A stretch of DNA of 64,000 nucleotides from Thamnidium elegans (lineage: Eukaryota > Mucoromycota > Mucoromycetes > Mucorales > Mucoraceae). The stretch's first letter is position 1. Every line of letters begins with the position of its first letter. Below the pieces are notes generated by a model, which saw only the letters and a program-made list of their open reading frames with translations, was not told the DNA's origin and searched no databases. Location: the NCBI GenBank assembly GCA_025201345.1, contig JAIXMG010000032.1, positions 62,001 to 126,000 of the forward strand, written 5' to 3'. Positions 37,601-50,398 of this stretch are shown one piece after another. The position numbers were made by a program, and so were the translations under genes.

Positions 37601-39079
37601 TCGATTCAAAAAGAGACTAAAAATGTTGTATACAGTGTTATGCAAAAGCCTCCAAGCATCGATCTTAAATTCGAACACGCAGCACCCGCCTTATTAGACG
37701 AGTTGTTTAAACTGGATATTATTATGACGAGTTCTGAAACTGAACCTGTTGAAGCTACTATCCATGCAGAGATTAAAAATTCGGAAGGAGCAGGTAAAAG
37801 AAAAATGCATGTAAAGAAGATTTAGACGCTGATTTTTTAATAGTGATTGAGGATTATATCGCTTTTACGATGGATGATGATAATGAAGATATTGGTTCTG
37901 TAAAAGAAACAACAGTTGGAAGAATCGAGCCTGGTCAATCTGCTAGTAAATCCATTTTCCTTCATGGTGGAAACGTGACAGGATCTAGATTAATTAGTAT
38001 TACAGTAAAATATACCATTGTCGGTAAAGATGCTTCTTTACCTGTAGAAAAATCAGAATCACTTCGTATTCCTTTTATTGCTCCGTTTGATGCTAACTTT
38101 GAATTATGTGCTCAAAGTGAAAAGTTGCAGAAATCTATAGCACCTGATTTGGAGTACGCTGAAAGATGGCTTATGGTGGCTGCTATTCGGTGCTTCTCTG
38201 CTTGGGATTTGGATATTAAAAATGTTCAGTTGGAAAATAATGAGGCGTTTAGTCATCAGTATACATCATTGTCATTGATTTCTAGAATGGATGATTTTGA
38301 TAACCAACGTAAGTGGTTATATTGATTGTTTATATACATATATATATATATGGTATTTATGTTGTTTATAATTATAGAATGGAAGACGGGTCATGTATAC
38401 AATGCAAATTATTTATTTAGAATAGCTACTACTGATGTTACAGAATTACAATCAGCTGTTCCTGCCGGAACTATTGTAATTAATTGGAAACGGTATGTGT
38501 ATAGAATAACAACTTTTTATTTGTGCGTGTATACTGACTATTATTTTAGATCTGGAGGTCATGATAAGTATTACAAGTCTGTTATTCGTTTACCATCAAT
38601 TAAATTCCAAAATCAAGACCTTGTTGTCGTTGCAGGTAAAGCTTTCTCTATTTAAATCAATAACTCGGACTAATTATATTTTAGATATCCCATCCGAGAT
38701 TTACTTGAATGAACCTTTTACCTTATCTTATACAGTATACAATCCTACTGAATATTTGGCAGATTATACAGCTTCGATTGAACTTAGTGAAGCGTTTGTG
38801 TTCTCTGGTTACAAGATGTTAAAGAGTCGTGTTTTACCTCTTTCCAGAGTTAGTTATCAATACACATGTTATCCTTTGTTGGCTGGTAAAGTCAAATTAC
38901 CTAGACTTAAAGTGATGGCCACACAACAACAAAGTGGTGAAAAGGAGGTACCGGTTGAAATTGCAGGTACTGGTATCTCTATCGCTTTAGATAATGATTT
39001 ACAGCCTAGACAGTCTAGTACGCCCGATTTAACTCAACAACCTGTTTTGGCTTTTGTCAATGCTAAGCGAAAGTTTTAG
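34640..39079 (+). CDS. TRAPPC11: TRAPPC11-type trafficking protein (foie gras and Gryzun domains)
   Basis: TRAPPC11 is a subunit of TRAPP complexes acting in ER-Golgi and autophagic membrane traffic. Twelve exons give 1259 residues: 34640-34894, 34952-35259, 35314-35378, 35447-35792, 35856-36137, 36205-37282, 37352-37578, 37636-37793, 37844-38308, 38378-38492, 38550-38635 and 38685-39079. The foie gras domain is seen around exons 4-6: SITGWMLRYDFKAAFFQEAK, RWKEARVLADCINVKICKFY, GFYYHLAAMC and the TPR-like NGRMTLYLAAEIAGTYYETG. The C-terminal half is beta-rich as in Gryzun (PSEIYLNEPFTLSYTVYNPT). Acceptors include an A-rich AAAAAAAAG at 36204. All twelve joins keep frame. Confidence 0.9.
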
Positions 39080-39789
39080 AATAAAAAGGATTTTGTATTA
39101 ATTAAAACTGTTTCTTCTTATTATTAATATACTTTGATTAAAGAGTATCTTTTTCGAAAAGTCTGGTAGTAGCATTTTAAACTCGCTGTCAGTTTTTTTT
39201 ATGCAATTAATAATATTATCAAAAACGCCATATACCTCAATGATTTTATATTTGTCTGCACTTGAGGTCTTTATTTAACTAAACAAACCCCTTCTTACAT
39301 CAATCAAAATGAACTAAACGCAAGAATAACGTTATTATGTCGTTACTCTTGATCTTTATTACCGTATTCTTTCCAACACTATTTCAATAGGATGGAGGGC
39401 GTCAATATACTGTCGTTTTCATAGCTTAACGTATTATTTTGAATCTATTTTCGTATAAGATTTTTTTTTTACTTTCTTAGAGCAGTATATCATGATAATT
39501 TACTCATTGAAACTGTTCCCCCAGTGCCCAGTGGGTAATAACTCTGATTAATTGGTATGTCATACAACATTTATTTATTAGTTTTGGAACAAGACATACA
39601 TGTTAACCAAAAGTCTCATTAGCGTAAGACCAATTAAGACAACTTTTAAAATTTTATGCTGACGTCACCTTATTTGCTGGGGAAATAAGTGGGTTCTTAG
39701 CCTGGCTGTGTAGTGTTTTTTTTTTTTTGGTATCCAGACTTGTTTCTTTTGTTAATTAACCAAACGAACTCCCCACTCTTTTTTTAACA
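39080..39789. other. Intergenic region with dispersed repeat copy A
   Basis: Spacer before NDUFS3. Most of it (39475-39690) is a repeat also found at 50399. A T run precedes the NDUFS3 start. Confidence 0.5.
39475..39690 (+). repeat. Dispersed repeat, copy A
   Basis: Matches 50399-50671 in the same orientation. Shared blocks are CTTAGA-CA-TATATC, AATTTACTCAT-GA, CTGTT-CCCCAGT, AATAAC-CTGAT, AAAAGTCTCATTAGC, GTAAGACCA and TTTATGCTGAC-TCA, with indels between. This copy contains the palindrome TGACGTCA. No coding capacity. Confidence 0.7.
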
Positions 39790-40815
39790 ATGGCATCACG
39801 ATTAGTTAGCGCCTCCATCGCTCGTCTTCCTCGTCAACTTTTAGCAGGTAAAAAAAAAAATTTGACATTTCAGAAAAAGGAAAGGGGCCCAACCATATTG
39901 ACAACTTTTTTTTTTTTTTTTTTTTGTATATGTAGCTAAGTCTGTTATTCGCACTACACCTGTTCGTGCTTTCACTTCAGCTTCTGTAAAGTACCAAGGT
40001 AAAATAATATCTTTATAGAGAGAGAGAGAAAAAAAATCGATACACAGAGTTAGAATAGAAAAGAGTTAATATATTTAAACATAGCTGCAGATAAGAATTA
40101 CGAACAAATTTCAGCCGACCCTAATTTCAAGTCTGGCAATGATGCCCTTCACGAATATGGTCAATATCTTATGAACACCTTACCCAAGTTTATTCAACAA
40201 TTCAGTGTTTATAAGGATGAATTAACTATTTACTGTGCACCTACTGCCATTACTCAAGTTATGCACTTTTTACGTGATCACAGCAACACTCAATTTAAAT
40301 CTCTTATGGATGTTACAGCAGTTGATTTCCCTAGCCGTGAAAACCGTTTCGAGGTTGTTTACAATTTATTGAGTATGAAATATAATGGACGTATTCGTGT
40401 AAAGACTTATGCTAGCGAGATTTCTCCTGTCCCTTCTGTTGTACCTCTTTACAGCTCTGCTAACTGGCAGGAACGTGAAACTTATGACATGTTTGGTGTA
40501 TTCTTTACAGGTCATCCTGATCTTAGACGTATTTTGACTGATTATGGTTTCGAAGGTCATCCTTTAAGAAAGGATTTCCCTCTTACAGGTTATGTTGAAG
40601 TTCGTTATGATGAAGAAAAGAAGCGTGTTGTTTCTGAACCTGTTGAGTTGGCTCAAGCTTTCAGAAACTTTGATGGCGCTATTTCACCTTGGGAACAAAA
40701 CGGTAAAAGAATTTAATGTGTAATTTTTTTTATTTTATTTTTATTAATTGGTTTATTATTAGGTCCTGGACGTGATGATACACCCAAGAAGATTGAAGGT
40801 GAAGAAAAGAAATAG
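39790..40815 (+). CDS. NDUFS3: NADH:ubiquinone oxidoreductase 30-kDa subunit (complex I, NDUFS3/NuoC)
   Basis: This is a core peripheral-arm subunit of mitochondrial complex I. Four exons (39790-39847, 39936-39998, 40085-40702, 40763-40815) give 263 residues. The N-terminus is a typical matrix-targeting peptide, Arg/Ser/Ala-rich with no acidic residues ([18 protein letters not shown]). The NuoC fold is clear, with the family signature [20 protein letters not shown] followed by [20 protein letters not shown] and [14 protein letters not shown]. Introns cluster in the targeting-peptide region and just before the last 17 codons. The start is the only ATG that gives a presequence. Confidence 0.96.
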
Positions 40816-40909
40816 ATTTATTTATAATAATAATAATAAAAAGAGGCTACCAAAAAAAATATATATATAAGAATATAATTTACATATTTTCTCTCCCTTC
40901 CTCTTCTTC

Positions 40910-40942
<33 letters not shown>

Positions 40943-40947
40943 GTTTA

Positions 40948-41400
40948 ATGGAGATTACAGATTCTAACTTGATTCAAACTTCAGGTACAAATTTTTTTTT
41001 ACAGTGAAAGAAAAATAGCAGACGTTTTAAAAAAGTAGTTTCTTTTTTAGAAGTGCCTATTTCTACCGGTAAAATATAATATAAAAGGATGTAATATACA
41101 TGTATCTAATAAGATTTGCCAAAAGTGTTTTGGATTTCGCCTATTATTGTTGGTAGTATTATTCTATTGATTCTAATTATAGGCTATAAAATGAAACGAT
41201 GCAGAAATTATTATGATCAAGAAGAAGAGGAGGAAGAAAGATTAATACCTAGTAGTAACGGATTTAGTTTAAAGAAAACACCAACTTATTACCAATGGAA
41301 CCGGACGCCACCTTCTTGCCATAACCCTCCTAATCCCGAAAAGAAATCATGGGAGCAAAGAAGAACTGTTTTATTAAAAAAGTATTCTGCTGTTGAATAA
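40948..41400 (+). CDS. Small single-pass membrane protein, unrecognised
   Basis: Three exons (40948-40984, an 18-base micro-exon 41051-41068, and 41114-41400) give 113 residues. A short acidic/polar N-terminus (MEITDSNLIQTSEVPISTD) is followed by one membrane segment, VFWISPIIVGSIILLILIIG, a basic stop-transfer KMKRCR, an acidic run (QEEEEEE) and a polar tail with NPPNPEKKSWEQRR. The absence of a signal peptide and the positive charges after the segment suggest an N-out, C-in topology. No family is recognised. The T-rich leader and in-frame micro-exon support a real gene. It starts only 133 bases after NDUFS3 ends. Confidence 0.6.
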
Positions 41401-41524
41401 ATATGGGTCCCTTTGGTTATTATAATATATATATATGGTCATATATATTTGTTTATTTATTTGTGTGTGCATAGAAAAAAAGAGAGAGAGAGTGTGTGTG
41501 TGTTTGATTTACATATGTATAGGG

Positions 41525-43064
41525 TTATGGTGCACTAATTGACTTATCTTCCAATTCTTTTAAAAGAAAGGATTTTGTATTGGGTGTATCATATTGTCCA
41601 CGTATAGGTGGTAACTTGTTCTTGACAGATATCATACTTCTTTCCTTCATCTCTTGTTGTTGCGCAATCAACCGTTGATGTAGTTGTAATTGTTCTTGTA
41701 ATATTAATAATTGTTTTTGTTGGGTTTTATGTGCTAATAAGGCATTTCTAGCGTTTGCTGGTAATCCTTGTAAGTGACTAGTTTGGTTCATATATGTACT
41801 GTTGTATTGATTATTCTTGAGATTATTATTAGTGTTATTATTATTATTATTATTAACAATTGGTTTCTTGATTGGCTTTGGTAATGGCTCGATAGGATCT
41901 TTTTTTTCCTTCTTCTTTTCGATAATTTCTTTCTTTGTTTCTTCTTCATCGGTAATTATAATTGTATTATTATTATTATTATTATTGGATTGATTTGAAT
42001 AATTAGTATTGTTATTAGTCATACGACCTTCTACTTCCACACGTAATTCAAGTGACCCAACCTTTTCTTTTAAGGTCTTGGTTCTCTTTTCCAAATACTT
42101 TATGAAATCAACAGCTTTAAATAAAACTGTACTTTTAGAATTATTTATATTCTTTAAAGTTGGAATAAGATCAGTTAAATCTTTGAATCCATTACGAATA
42201 GTACTTCTTCTTTTTTGTTCAGAAGCAATATGATTGGCTCTTTTCTCTTCTTCTGTTAACAATTCCTTATTGGTTCTTGGTTTCTTATTTGTTGTTGATT
42301 TTTCATGGGTGACTTGTAGAGTGCGCTTTCTGTTGTTATTGGTATAAGGTGAAGAGATAGAATCACTTTGACGAAGGTATATTGATTGAGGCATATCATC
42401 TTCGGACGTTACGCTATTTGTATTGTTGATAGAAGGAGATCTAAGTCTGCATTGATCAGCTGTTATGGAGGGTGATGTTGGTAGTGATGCAATAAGTGAA
42501 AGCCTTTGATGTAACATCTTTTGCTCATCAAGAGACTGTAAGATTGAACTTCTTCTGTATTCCTCTTTTTCTTCTAATAATTCATTTTCTTCTTGAGGTG
42601 ATGGTTCTTGGTTATTATTATTAAATACATGGAAATTACTATTGTTGTTTGATGGAAATTGCATCTCTGGGTCCATGAAAAATGCATCTAGAAAGCTTGA
42701 AAATGCTTTTTGATCATTTTCATCTAATACTGTATTAGGTTCAGACATGAATGTAAAAGGTTCCTGTAAAAATGGATCCGTAATAATAGAAGGTGAAAAT
42801 TCATCTGTTATAGCTGCTGAAAAGTCCGTGTTCATACCGAAGCTAAATTTAAAATCTATATTAAAAATTCGATATATATATATAAGCAAAAAATAATACA
42901 TAAATATTTAATATGTATATATATACATTACCTTCAAATGGTACAGGCTCTTGTAAGGTTTCATTATTATAGCTAGATTTCAATTCGGAAGGGTTACTAG
43001 TAGCACTATTATATAACCAAGATTCATCATTAAAAGATGAGTTTGGTATCTGATTAAAATTCAT
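41525..43064 (-). CDS. bHLH transcription factor
   Basis: Two exons (43064-42932 and 42855-41525) give 487 residues. The bHLH region lies at about 248-305: basic part EEKRANHIASEQKRRSTIR with the His-Glu-Arg pattern of E-box (CACGTG-type) binders, helix 1 NGFKDLTDLIPTL, loop, and helix 2 KSTVLFKAVDFIKYLEKRT, running into a leucine-repeat-like extension. The N-terminus is acidic and hydrophobic, possibly an activation domain, and a basic RKR...KKPR stretch precedes the bHLH as a possible nuclear signal. Much of the rest is Asn- or Gln-rich low complexity. The targets are unknown. The family resembles fungal Myc/Max- or INO4-like factors only in general. Confidence 0.88.
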
Positions 43065-43317
43065 TGTAAGAAAGAAAAATAACAAAGAAGAAAGAAAAAA
43101 AAAAAAAAGAAAAAAGAAATATAATATAACAAAAAGTGCTTATGTATGTGTGTGTGTAAATTATATTTTCACAAGCTTTGAAACCACGTTTCTCCACTAT
43201 TTCTTATTTCTTACGTTACACCAAAAGTTTTGGTTTATATTATCACATGTTAGAGTACATAAACTTCCCCATAAAAGGCTTTATAATAGTCCCGTGACCC
43301 TTTTTATTTATAAGTGT

Positions 43318-45694
43318 TTATAATCGAGATGTATTCTTCATTTTTGAAATAATACTACGAGATATATCAAGTGCAATAGCCTCAATTGTTACCATAGGAT
43401 TCACTCCTACTGCAGTAGGAAATACGGATCCATCTGCTACATGTAAATTTTTGACTTCCCATGTTTCACCGGTAGGTTGAACAACCGATAATTTAGGCGT
43501 GATACCCATACGACTATAACATTATATCAATATTAATTTATACGTCATATATTTATAAATATTTATTTTACATACCATGATCCTAATTGATGCACTGATG
43601 TCAATACTGTACCAGTCATAAGGATACCTCCTTTACGTACAATTTCTAACCATTTTATAAATCTGGGATTATCTACGCTAGACTGTTCATCTTTTCTAAA
43701 TATAAATGGTTTCACATTTGCTTGTCCAGTATATATTTCTCTAGCACCTGCAGCAGCCAAGATTTTTGCATTTCTTTCCGTAGAAATAGTAAGTGATAAT
43801 TCATCATGTTTGGAAAGAGTGTAATTATAAACTGGTATACTACTTGATTTATCATAATCAACTGTACCAATAGAATCTTTATCTCGAATCACATTTAATA
43901 AAGAAACAACACAATCGCGTCTTAAAATAAGTTCCTTATGTTTAGCGGCACCCAGCCAAGGTAACTTATTTGCTAGCATACCAGGAAGTAAACACCCCTC
44001 TTCTATTTTGGCACCATAGTTATCTCCTTGACAGTTATCCGATACATTACAAACATGGGTAATAAGGGGACCCTTATTTTGATTGATAGGTTCATCAAAG
44101 AAGCCAAAACTAAAATTAATCGGTTGCAGTCTTAAATGTTTACCGATGTTGGGGTTCGAAAGTCCACTATTTCTAAGGATGGTTGGTGTATTTAATGCTC
44201 CACAAGAAATAATAACTTGTTTGGCTTTAATGGTCGTGATTTGTTGTGAATCATGAACACAACATTCTACACCAATAGCTGTCTTTCCTCCGTTTGTCCT
44301 CAGGACCCGTGTAACAGTCGTTCTGTCCATGAACCGGGCTCCGTTTTTCAAGGCGTCCAGTAACCAAGTATTGGCTGTACTGTTTTTAATTCCAGATTTG
44401 CAGCCCATCATACATCGACTGCAGTAATGTGCTCGCCCACCTGTGTTTAGGGGTACTGGCTCAATAGCGTAACCAAGTTTACTGTAAAAAGAAAAAATCC
44501 GTTGCTATATATTTAATGGTATTGTAAAAAAAAAAAAAAAAAAAAAAAAAACTTACTCGCATCCAAGTGCAAACTTTTCAATAGTTTTAGTAGGCAACAT
44601 ATTTTCCGTACTTGCTCCGATTCTTTCAAATACACGGTTTAAATCATCAGTAAACTATATATATATATTAGTAGGTATATATGTAATCATGCGACTCTCA
44701 GCCAATACCTTTGGTGAAATAAAATGGGGAAGACCTAATTTAGCCCATTCTTCACGAACAAAATGTTGTGGCTGTACGAGGGAAAAAAAAAAAAAGTGTT
44801 AAGATTTTCTTATATAAACAGTCCCTCTTTTTAACATACTTTTAGTGAAACTAAATAATTTAAAGCAGTTCCACCTCCTAAAGTACCACCAGCAAGACAT
44901 TGAACTGAACCATTAGTAGCTAAGGTAGCAGTGCCTCCATCATACATGTTTCTGTAAGCTACTTCTTCTTGTTGAATCATTTCACTTTGATGATAATACT
45001 TTCCTTTTTCAATTACTAACACAGAAAATCCTGCTTGTGCTAGTTCAGCAGCGACTACACCGCCACCTGCGCCACTGCCAACTACAATGGCATCAAACTC
45101 TAATGTACCGCTGGTTGCCTCTTGCGTAGACATCATGGGTATACGTTCATGTTCAACGGGTTGATAATCAGCATGCGTCTCAAAAAATGTATCACCACCT
45201 GCAGCATCGTATGCAATACACTTGGTCAACTCTGAATCTGACGTAGTATATGTATTAAAAAAGCAAAGTCCTGCAAATACATTATACAATGCACGGAAAG
45301 CTACCAAAGAGGCAGTTTTCCACTGCAATAAAACTTTTTCTCGCTGTTGTCGGGTTAATTCGGCGAAAGGAGTAAAATAACCAGTAAATAGAAGCGAACC
45401 TGGTCTGGTTGATAAAAGGTCCAGGACGCGAATTAGGTTCAAACGTTTGTCGGGGTCAATACAGTTCTCAATAAATTCAATTACTCTTGACTCTGCGGTC
45501 GTTTTGGAGGCAGAGAGTTTAGCGTATGTAGATAGGTTGTTGGCATCAATGGTGAAAAGGTGCTGGTTTTGTTCGAATTTGGTAACCAGTGCTTGTTCTT
45601 CTTCTGGAGTCAGCTCGGCTACAAACGTGTCAAAGATAGCACGGAGTGTCTTGGATTGACTTGGTGTTAAAGTTAAAGGCATATATTTACCCAT
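43318..45694 (-). CDS. Long-chain fatty alcohol oxidase, GMC flavoprotein (paralogue 1)
   Basis: This FAD enzyme oxidises long-chain alcohols to aldehydes and is usually membrane-bound in peroxisomes or ER. Exons are 45694-44840, 44771-44709, 44654-44557, 44481-43576 and 43513-43318, giving 705 residues. The FAD-binding loop IVVGSGAGGGVVAAELAQAG is followed by VIEKGKYYH, a glycine-rich GGTLGGGTALNYL motif, a Cys-rich CSRCMMGCKSG stretch, ISCGALNTPTIL, and the C-terminal HQLGSCRMG, VADGSVFPTA and NPMVTIEAIA motifs. The N-terminal 200 residues are the helical extension typical of FAO proteins. The Cys of SCRMG is rebuilt across the last intron. Tandem with a second copy. Confidence 0.92.
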
Positions 45695-45975
45695 ACCTTG
45701 CTTATATTTAAAAATGTATACAAAAGTGAAAGTGAAAAAAAAAAGAGAGAGAGAGAAAAAAGAAAAGTATTTTTATGTTGTTCTTTTTTTTTTAGACTCT
45801 CTGTTTGAACGCGTAACGCTTAAAGGTATTAACCCCATTCTTTTTTACCGAACTGCATTAAGAAAAATTGTATCACAATATTGATTGACCCTATAAAGCA
45901 TTTTTGAACAATTGAACTTACGTAATTTTTTAGAGCAAAAGTAATTTATTATGGCATACAAGTAGTAAGTGTATT

Positions 45976-48366
45976 TTAAAGTTTGGCTTCTTGAACAGAA
46001 GCAATAATATTTCTTGAAACACTTAATGCAATGGCTTGAATAGTTACCATTGGATTAATACCTAAAGCAGTAGGAAATAATGAAGAATCTGCAACATACA
46101 AGTTACGAACATCCCATGTTTCACCAGTTGGTTTTGTTGCTGAATTCTTTGGTGAAGTACCCATACGACTATAAATTTACACAAACAAATTAGACTATTT
46201 CTCAAGAGGAAAAACATATATATATATATATTGCTCTTACCAAGATGCCATCTGATGACCTGAAGCTGGGGTAGGCGGTGCTTGAGTATACACGCTTTCT
46301 ACCCACTTTAAAAATCTGGGGTTAGTAACATCGGATTCTTCTCCTTCTTCAAATACAAAAGGTTCCAATACACTTAATGAAACGTGAAGTTCTCTTGCAC
46401 CAGCAGCGGTATGAATTCTAGCCATCTGAACAATACCTTCTTTTAAATTATCACCATCATGTTTTGATAAACTGAAATCGATATCAATCTTGTTATATGC
46501 ATCATATTTGACATTACAAATGGAATCCATATCACGGCTCATCGCAAATGTTGTTACCGAATTACGATGTCTTAAAACTCTTTGTTTATGTTTAGCCGCT
46601 CCTTCCCAAGACACTATGGCTGAGTAATTTCCGATACCGTTTGAGAAACATTCAATCTTAAATCCGTAGGTAGACCCATCATAATTTTCAAATGCATCGC
46701 ATACGGTAGTCAATAAGGATCCTTCCGAGGGGTTAATCTCGTCGTCGTAGATGGCAACCATCAAGGCTGAAAGATGCAATCGAAGGTCTTTGCCGATATG
46801 AGGATTAGTAAGCCCACTCTTTAATAAAAGGCCAGGTGTGTTTAATGCACCACCGGATACAACAACGGTATTGGCATAGATATAATGTTCTTTGGTGGAA
46901 CCATGGATCTTGCAGGCAACACCAATTGCCTTATTGTTCTTGGTCAAGACACGAGTCACTTGTGTTAGATCCAAGAATTTTGCTCCGTTGGCTGCTGCGT
47001 CCTTTAAAAAAGTATTGGTGGTACTGTTTTTAATACCGGATGTACAGCCTGTATAACATTTACCGCAATGGTGAGGTCTACCGGATGTATTTTGAGGCAT
47101 AGTTGCTGCTGAAAGTCCAAGTTTCCTAACAAAAAAAAAAAGGGTAATTAAATATAATTACTTAAAAAGGAATTGATTTACTTACTCGCATCCTTTCATT
47201 AACTTTTGGTTACATTGGTTGTGAGTAATGTTCTCACGACTAGCACCAATACGTTCACAAACACTTTCAATATCCTTTTCAAACTATATTTTTAATAAAA
47301 CATAGGTTAATGCTTTTTTTTGGTCTTTTTTTTTTTAAAAAAAAAAGAAAAGATCATTTAGGTTTTACCTGTTGTGACACAAAATACGGCAAGCCCTTTT
47401 GTTCCCATTGCTCCTTAACAAATTGTTGTGGCTACACAAAAAGGGTAAATTGAATATATACAAGATTAGTAAAAATAAAGATAAAAAGGGAGTTTTTTTT
47501 TTTATGCAGCTTACTCCAATGGAAGCTAAATAATTCACAGTGGTACCACCACCAAAAGTAGAAGCGGTAAGGAAATTAACGCTACCAGTAGAATTAGGTG
47601 CAGTACCTCCGTTTTCAAATAAACAAGTTAATGCAAATTCGTCGTTATCCGCATCAAATTCGTCTTGATGGTAATATTTTCCTTTTTCAATGACCAAGAC
47701 AGAAAGTCCGGCCTTTGAAAGTTCGGCAGCCATTACTCCTCCGCCAGCTCCACTACCGATAATAATCGCATCATATTTTTTCTTTCCTTTGGCTTCTTCA
47801 GTCGTAAGCATATGAAGTCTTTCGTGGTTTACTTTTTGATAATCTGGCTGTTGTTTAAAATAAGCATGGCCACCTTCAATACCAGGATACACTAAACTCT
47901 TATAAAGTGGGGTTTCCATTGACCCATACGCAGATATAATGCAAAGTCCCATCAGGGAATTATAAAGCTGTTTACTAAATATGGCAAAAGAAGATCTTTT
48001 CCAACCTAAAAGTACGTTTTCTCTATCTGTTTGAGATAAGTCCTTGAATAAAGTCCAGGTACCGGTAAAGGCAATAGAAGTAGGTCGATAAGAAAGTAAA
48101 TTAAGGGCCATAATAAAATCATTTATCTGTTTGGGGCTTAGGGTTAAAGGTAACTTTTGTTCGATACGGTCAATGATGTCTGAGCTGGATGCATCGAGTT
48201 GAGCAAATTGAGAGAGTTGAGAAGGTGTAAAACAATTGTTGGGGACTTTTAATGTGTTGCTGATCAAAGTTTCTTCTTGGGCTGGAGTGAGACGAGCTAC
48301 AAAAGTGTTGGCTATAGCAGCTAAAGTCTCTCTTTGAGTGGCGTTTAATATATTGGATTTTGTCAT
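45976..48366 (-). CDS. Long-chain fatty alcohol oxidase, GMC flavoprotein (paralogue 2)
   Basis: Same family and role as the gene 282 bases downstream on the same strand. Exons are 48366-47515, 47431-47369, 47283-47186, 47125-46241 and 46168-45976, giving 696 residues. Exons 2 and 3 are 63 and 98 bases, exactly as in the neighbour, and all intron phases agree. Motifs include IIIGSGAGGGVMAAELSKAG, VIEKGKYYH, FGGGTTVNYL, CGKCYTGCTSG, VVSGGALNTPGLL and SCRMG / VADSSLFPTALGINPMVTI. Sequence divergence is considerable, so the duplication is not recent. Different chain-length preference or expression is plausible but not visible from sequence. Confidence 0.92.
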
Positions 48367-48794
48367 GGTAACCCCCCTTGTTTTTAAGAAAAAAAAATGA
48401 AATAAAAAAAAAGGAGAGAAAAAAAAATGTAGGATGTTTTTATACTAATAATATGTTGTACGGTCGTACAGAAAAAATTTAAGGTTTCTTTCAAAAAAAA
48501 GAATAATTGCTGTAGAGTCGATTGATCGAGATTGACCCATTTTTTGTTTGTTTTTTTAAAAAAAAAAGCGTTTATGATATACAAACTATTAATAATACAA
48601 TACGAAAGCCTTTTTATTCCGATGGCTCTACTTTTCTTTTTTTTCCTGGTATATGACCTGTCTTCTGTTTTAAATGTGTGCTTCCTTCGTATTACCTGAC
48701 TTATAATTAATGGTGTAATGACAATTGAAATTCTTTATTCTCAACCTAGGTTTAAGACCATAAGGTTTCCATTTTAATATGTCTTTTTTTCATT

Positions 48795-48986
48795 TTGTCT
48801 CGACCTATTAAAATAAGAAGAGGCAATAGGTTATATAGAGCAAATGAAATAAAAGGGAGACCGGATACTAGCTTAAGAGGTTTATTACCAATGGCATATT
48901 GTAAAAGCTCGGATGCATTTAATCCGTGTAACTCAATTGAAGTTGTAAAAGAAAACGGAGCTTATATTTTTGTCACATACAAGTAG
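48795..48986 (+). pseudogene. Short coding-like relic, unrecognised
   Basis: A 63-codon frame reads like protein (SRPIKIRRGNRLYRANEIKG ... VVKENGAYIFVTYK) but begins at TTG. It has no ATG in frame and no acceptor immediately upstream. It could be the last exon of a gene whose upstream part is lost. Function unknown. Confidence 0.22.
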
Positions 48987-49787
48987 ATAACACAAACTGG
49001 CACAACCGCAGATAACGAAAATGTATAAAATATGTTTGTTTAAAATAAATTAGCACTTTGCATTTGAACATAATAAGCTTGAGTATATAAGGAAGAAAGA
49101 AATACTAAAGTTGACGAAGCGAAGGATGAAGAAAAGAAAAAATATGTTGCGCATAATTTGTACTGTTAAAAAATTTGATGCTTGCGGTAGGACCGTATAG
49201 GACTTCATTGGTTGGCCCTGTTATTTTTGCTTGGAGAAAGATACACGTTTAAGGGTGAACGGACAGGTCTGAGACATACGAGATAGGAGGGAGTGCTGAT
49301 ATTGACTGTTTGAAATGAGGATGTCTATTTTTCTTCCATAGTCTGAATCGCTTGATTGGGCTGTATCATGCAATTTTGTTGATTTTGAGTGTAAATACTG
49401 TACGAGTTTTGTAGACGCCTGCTTCTACTTTTTGCATAGCTTCTCTCTAATTAAACTCTAATAAGAAAAGTATAATTAAATGAAAATATATATTTAAATT
49501 ATTTACTTTAGAACACAGTAACCTGAAAATTCCTTTAAAGGTGGTTGTGATTTTTTTAAGCCTATTATGCAGAAAACAAAATAAGTAAAATATTTATCAA
49601 GTTTAAAGCAATTTTAAAGGTTGAGAGTTTATATTTCCTGGTAACCACAAGAAAAAAGGATCTCGTCTATAATACCTACTAAATAAAAAATTCTTGAGGC
49701 ACGGTCAGTTTACACAGTCTATTAAAAAAGTGAGACGTATTTCTTTTCACACTTACCTTGATGGATGGAGGCTGCTCAAAGAATTAT

Positions 49788-49826
49788 TCCTTGATAGTTT
49801 AGTGGCTAGGAGTCATTGCTTCCACC
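49788..49826 (+). ncRNA. tRNA-like 5' fragment (A-box bearing)
   Basis: TCCTTGATAGTTTAGTGGCT and the following AGG resemble the acceptor strand and D-arm of a eukaryotic Asp/Glu-type tRNA and contain an A-box-like TAGTTTAGTGG. The continuation does not form an anticodon stem, and no B box (GGTTCGANTCC) follows, so this is not an intact tRNA. It may be a tRNA relic or the head of a tRNA-derived SINE. Confidence 0.3.
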
Positions 49827-50398
49827 TGCTCTAATAAGAGTTGTATCAGTTTACGAGCGTAAAAACAAAAAACCAAAATAAAGAACTGAAGAGAAAAGAA
49901 AAAGAAAAAAAAAAGATGCCTAGAATGAATGATAAAATAGGATTTTACTCATGTAATTTATTTACGTATTATTTATACTATGTACTCGTATTATATTCGT
50001 TAGTTAATAAACTGAGTAATGGCACTCAAATTTCTATTATCTATTTATCAGCAGGTTTTCACAGCAAAGAGCTATAACCTTCTTCTTTTTTTTTTTAGAA
50101 TCCCATCACTATCATAATGTAAATAGTAAAAATATAAAAACTTATATTCTTTTTTTTTTAGCACGCCGTTTAATAAAATAATAAACTCGTTCGTGTTGTC
50201 ATACATATATCAGTTGTCAAAGAGGATCAAGCATGGCGGAAATAAATACTCTCTTATATTGTTTAACTTCCGTTACGAAAAGTGTTTTAGAGCAATACGG
50301 ATAAGATACTTAAGTGCTAATTTTACGTAACCTGAGACCCTCTAAAAAAAAAGCCTATCATTTACAATAAGTTAATCTTATTTCTATCCTTATCACTC

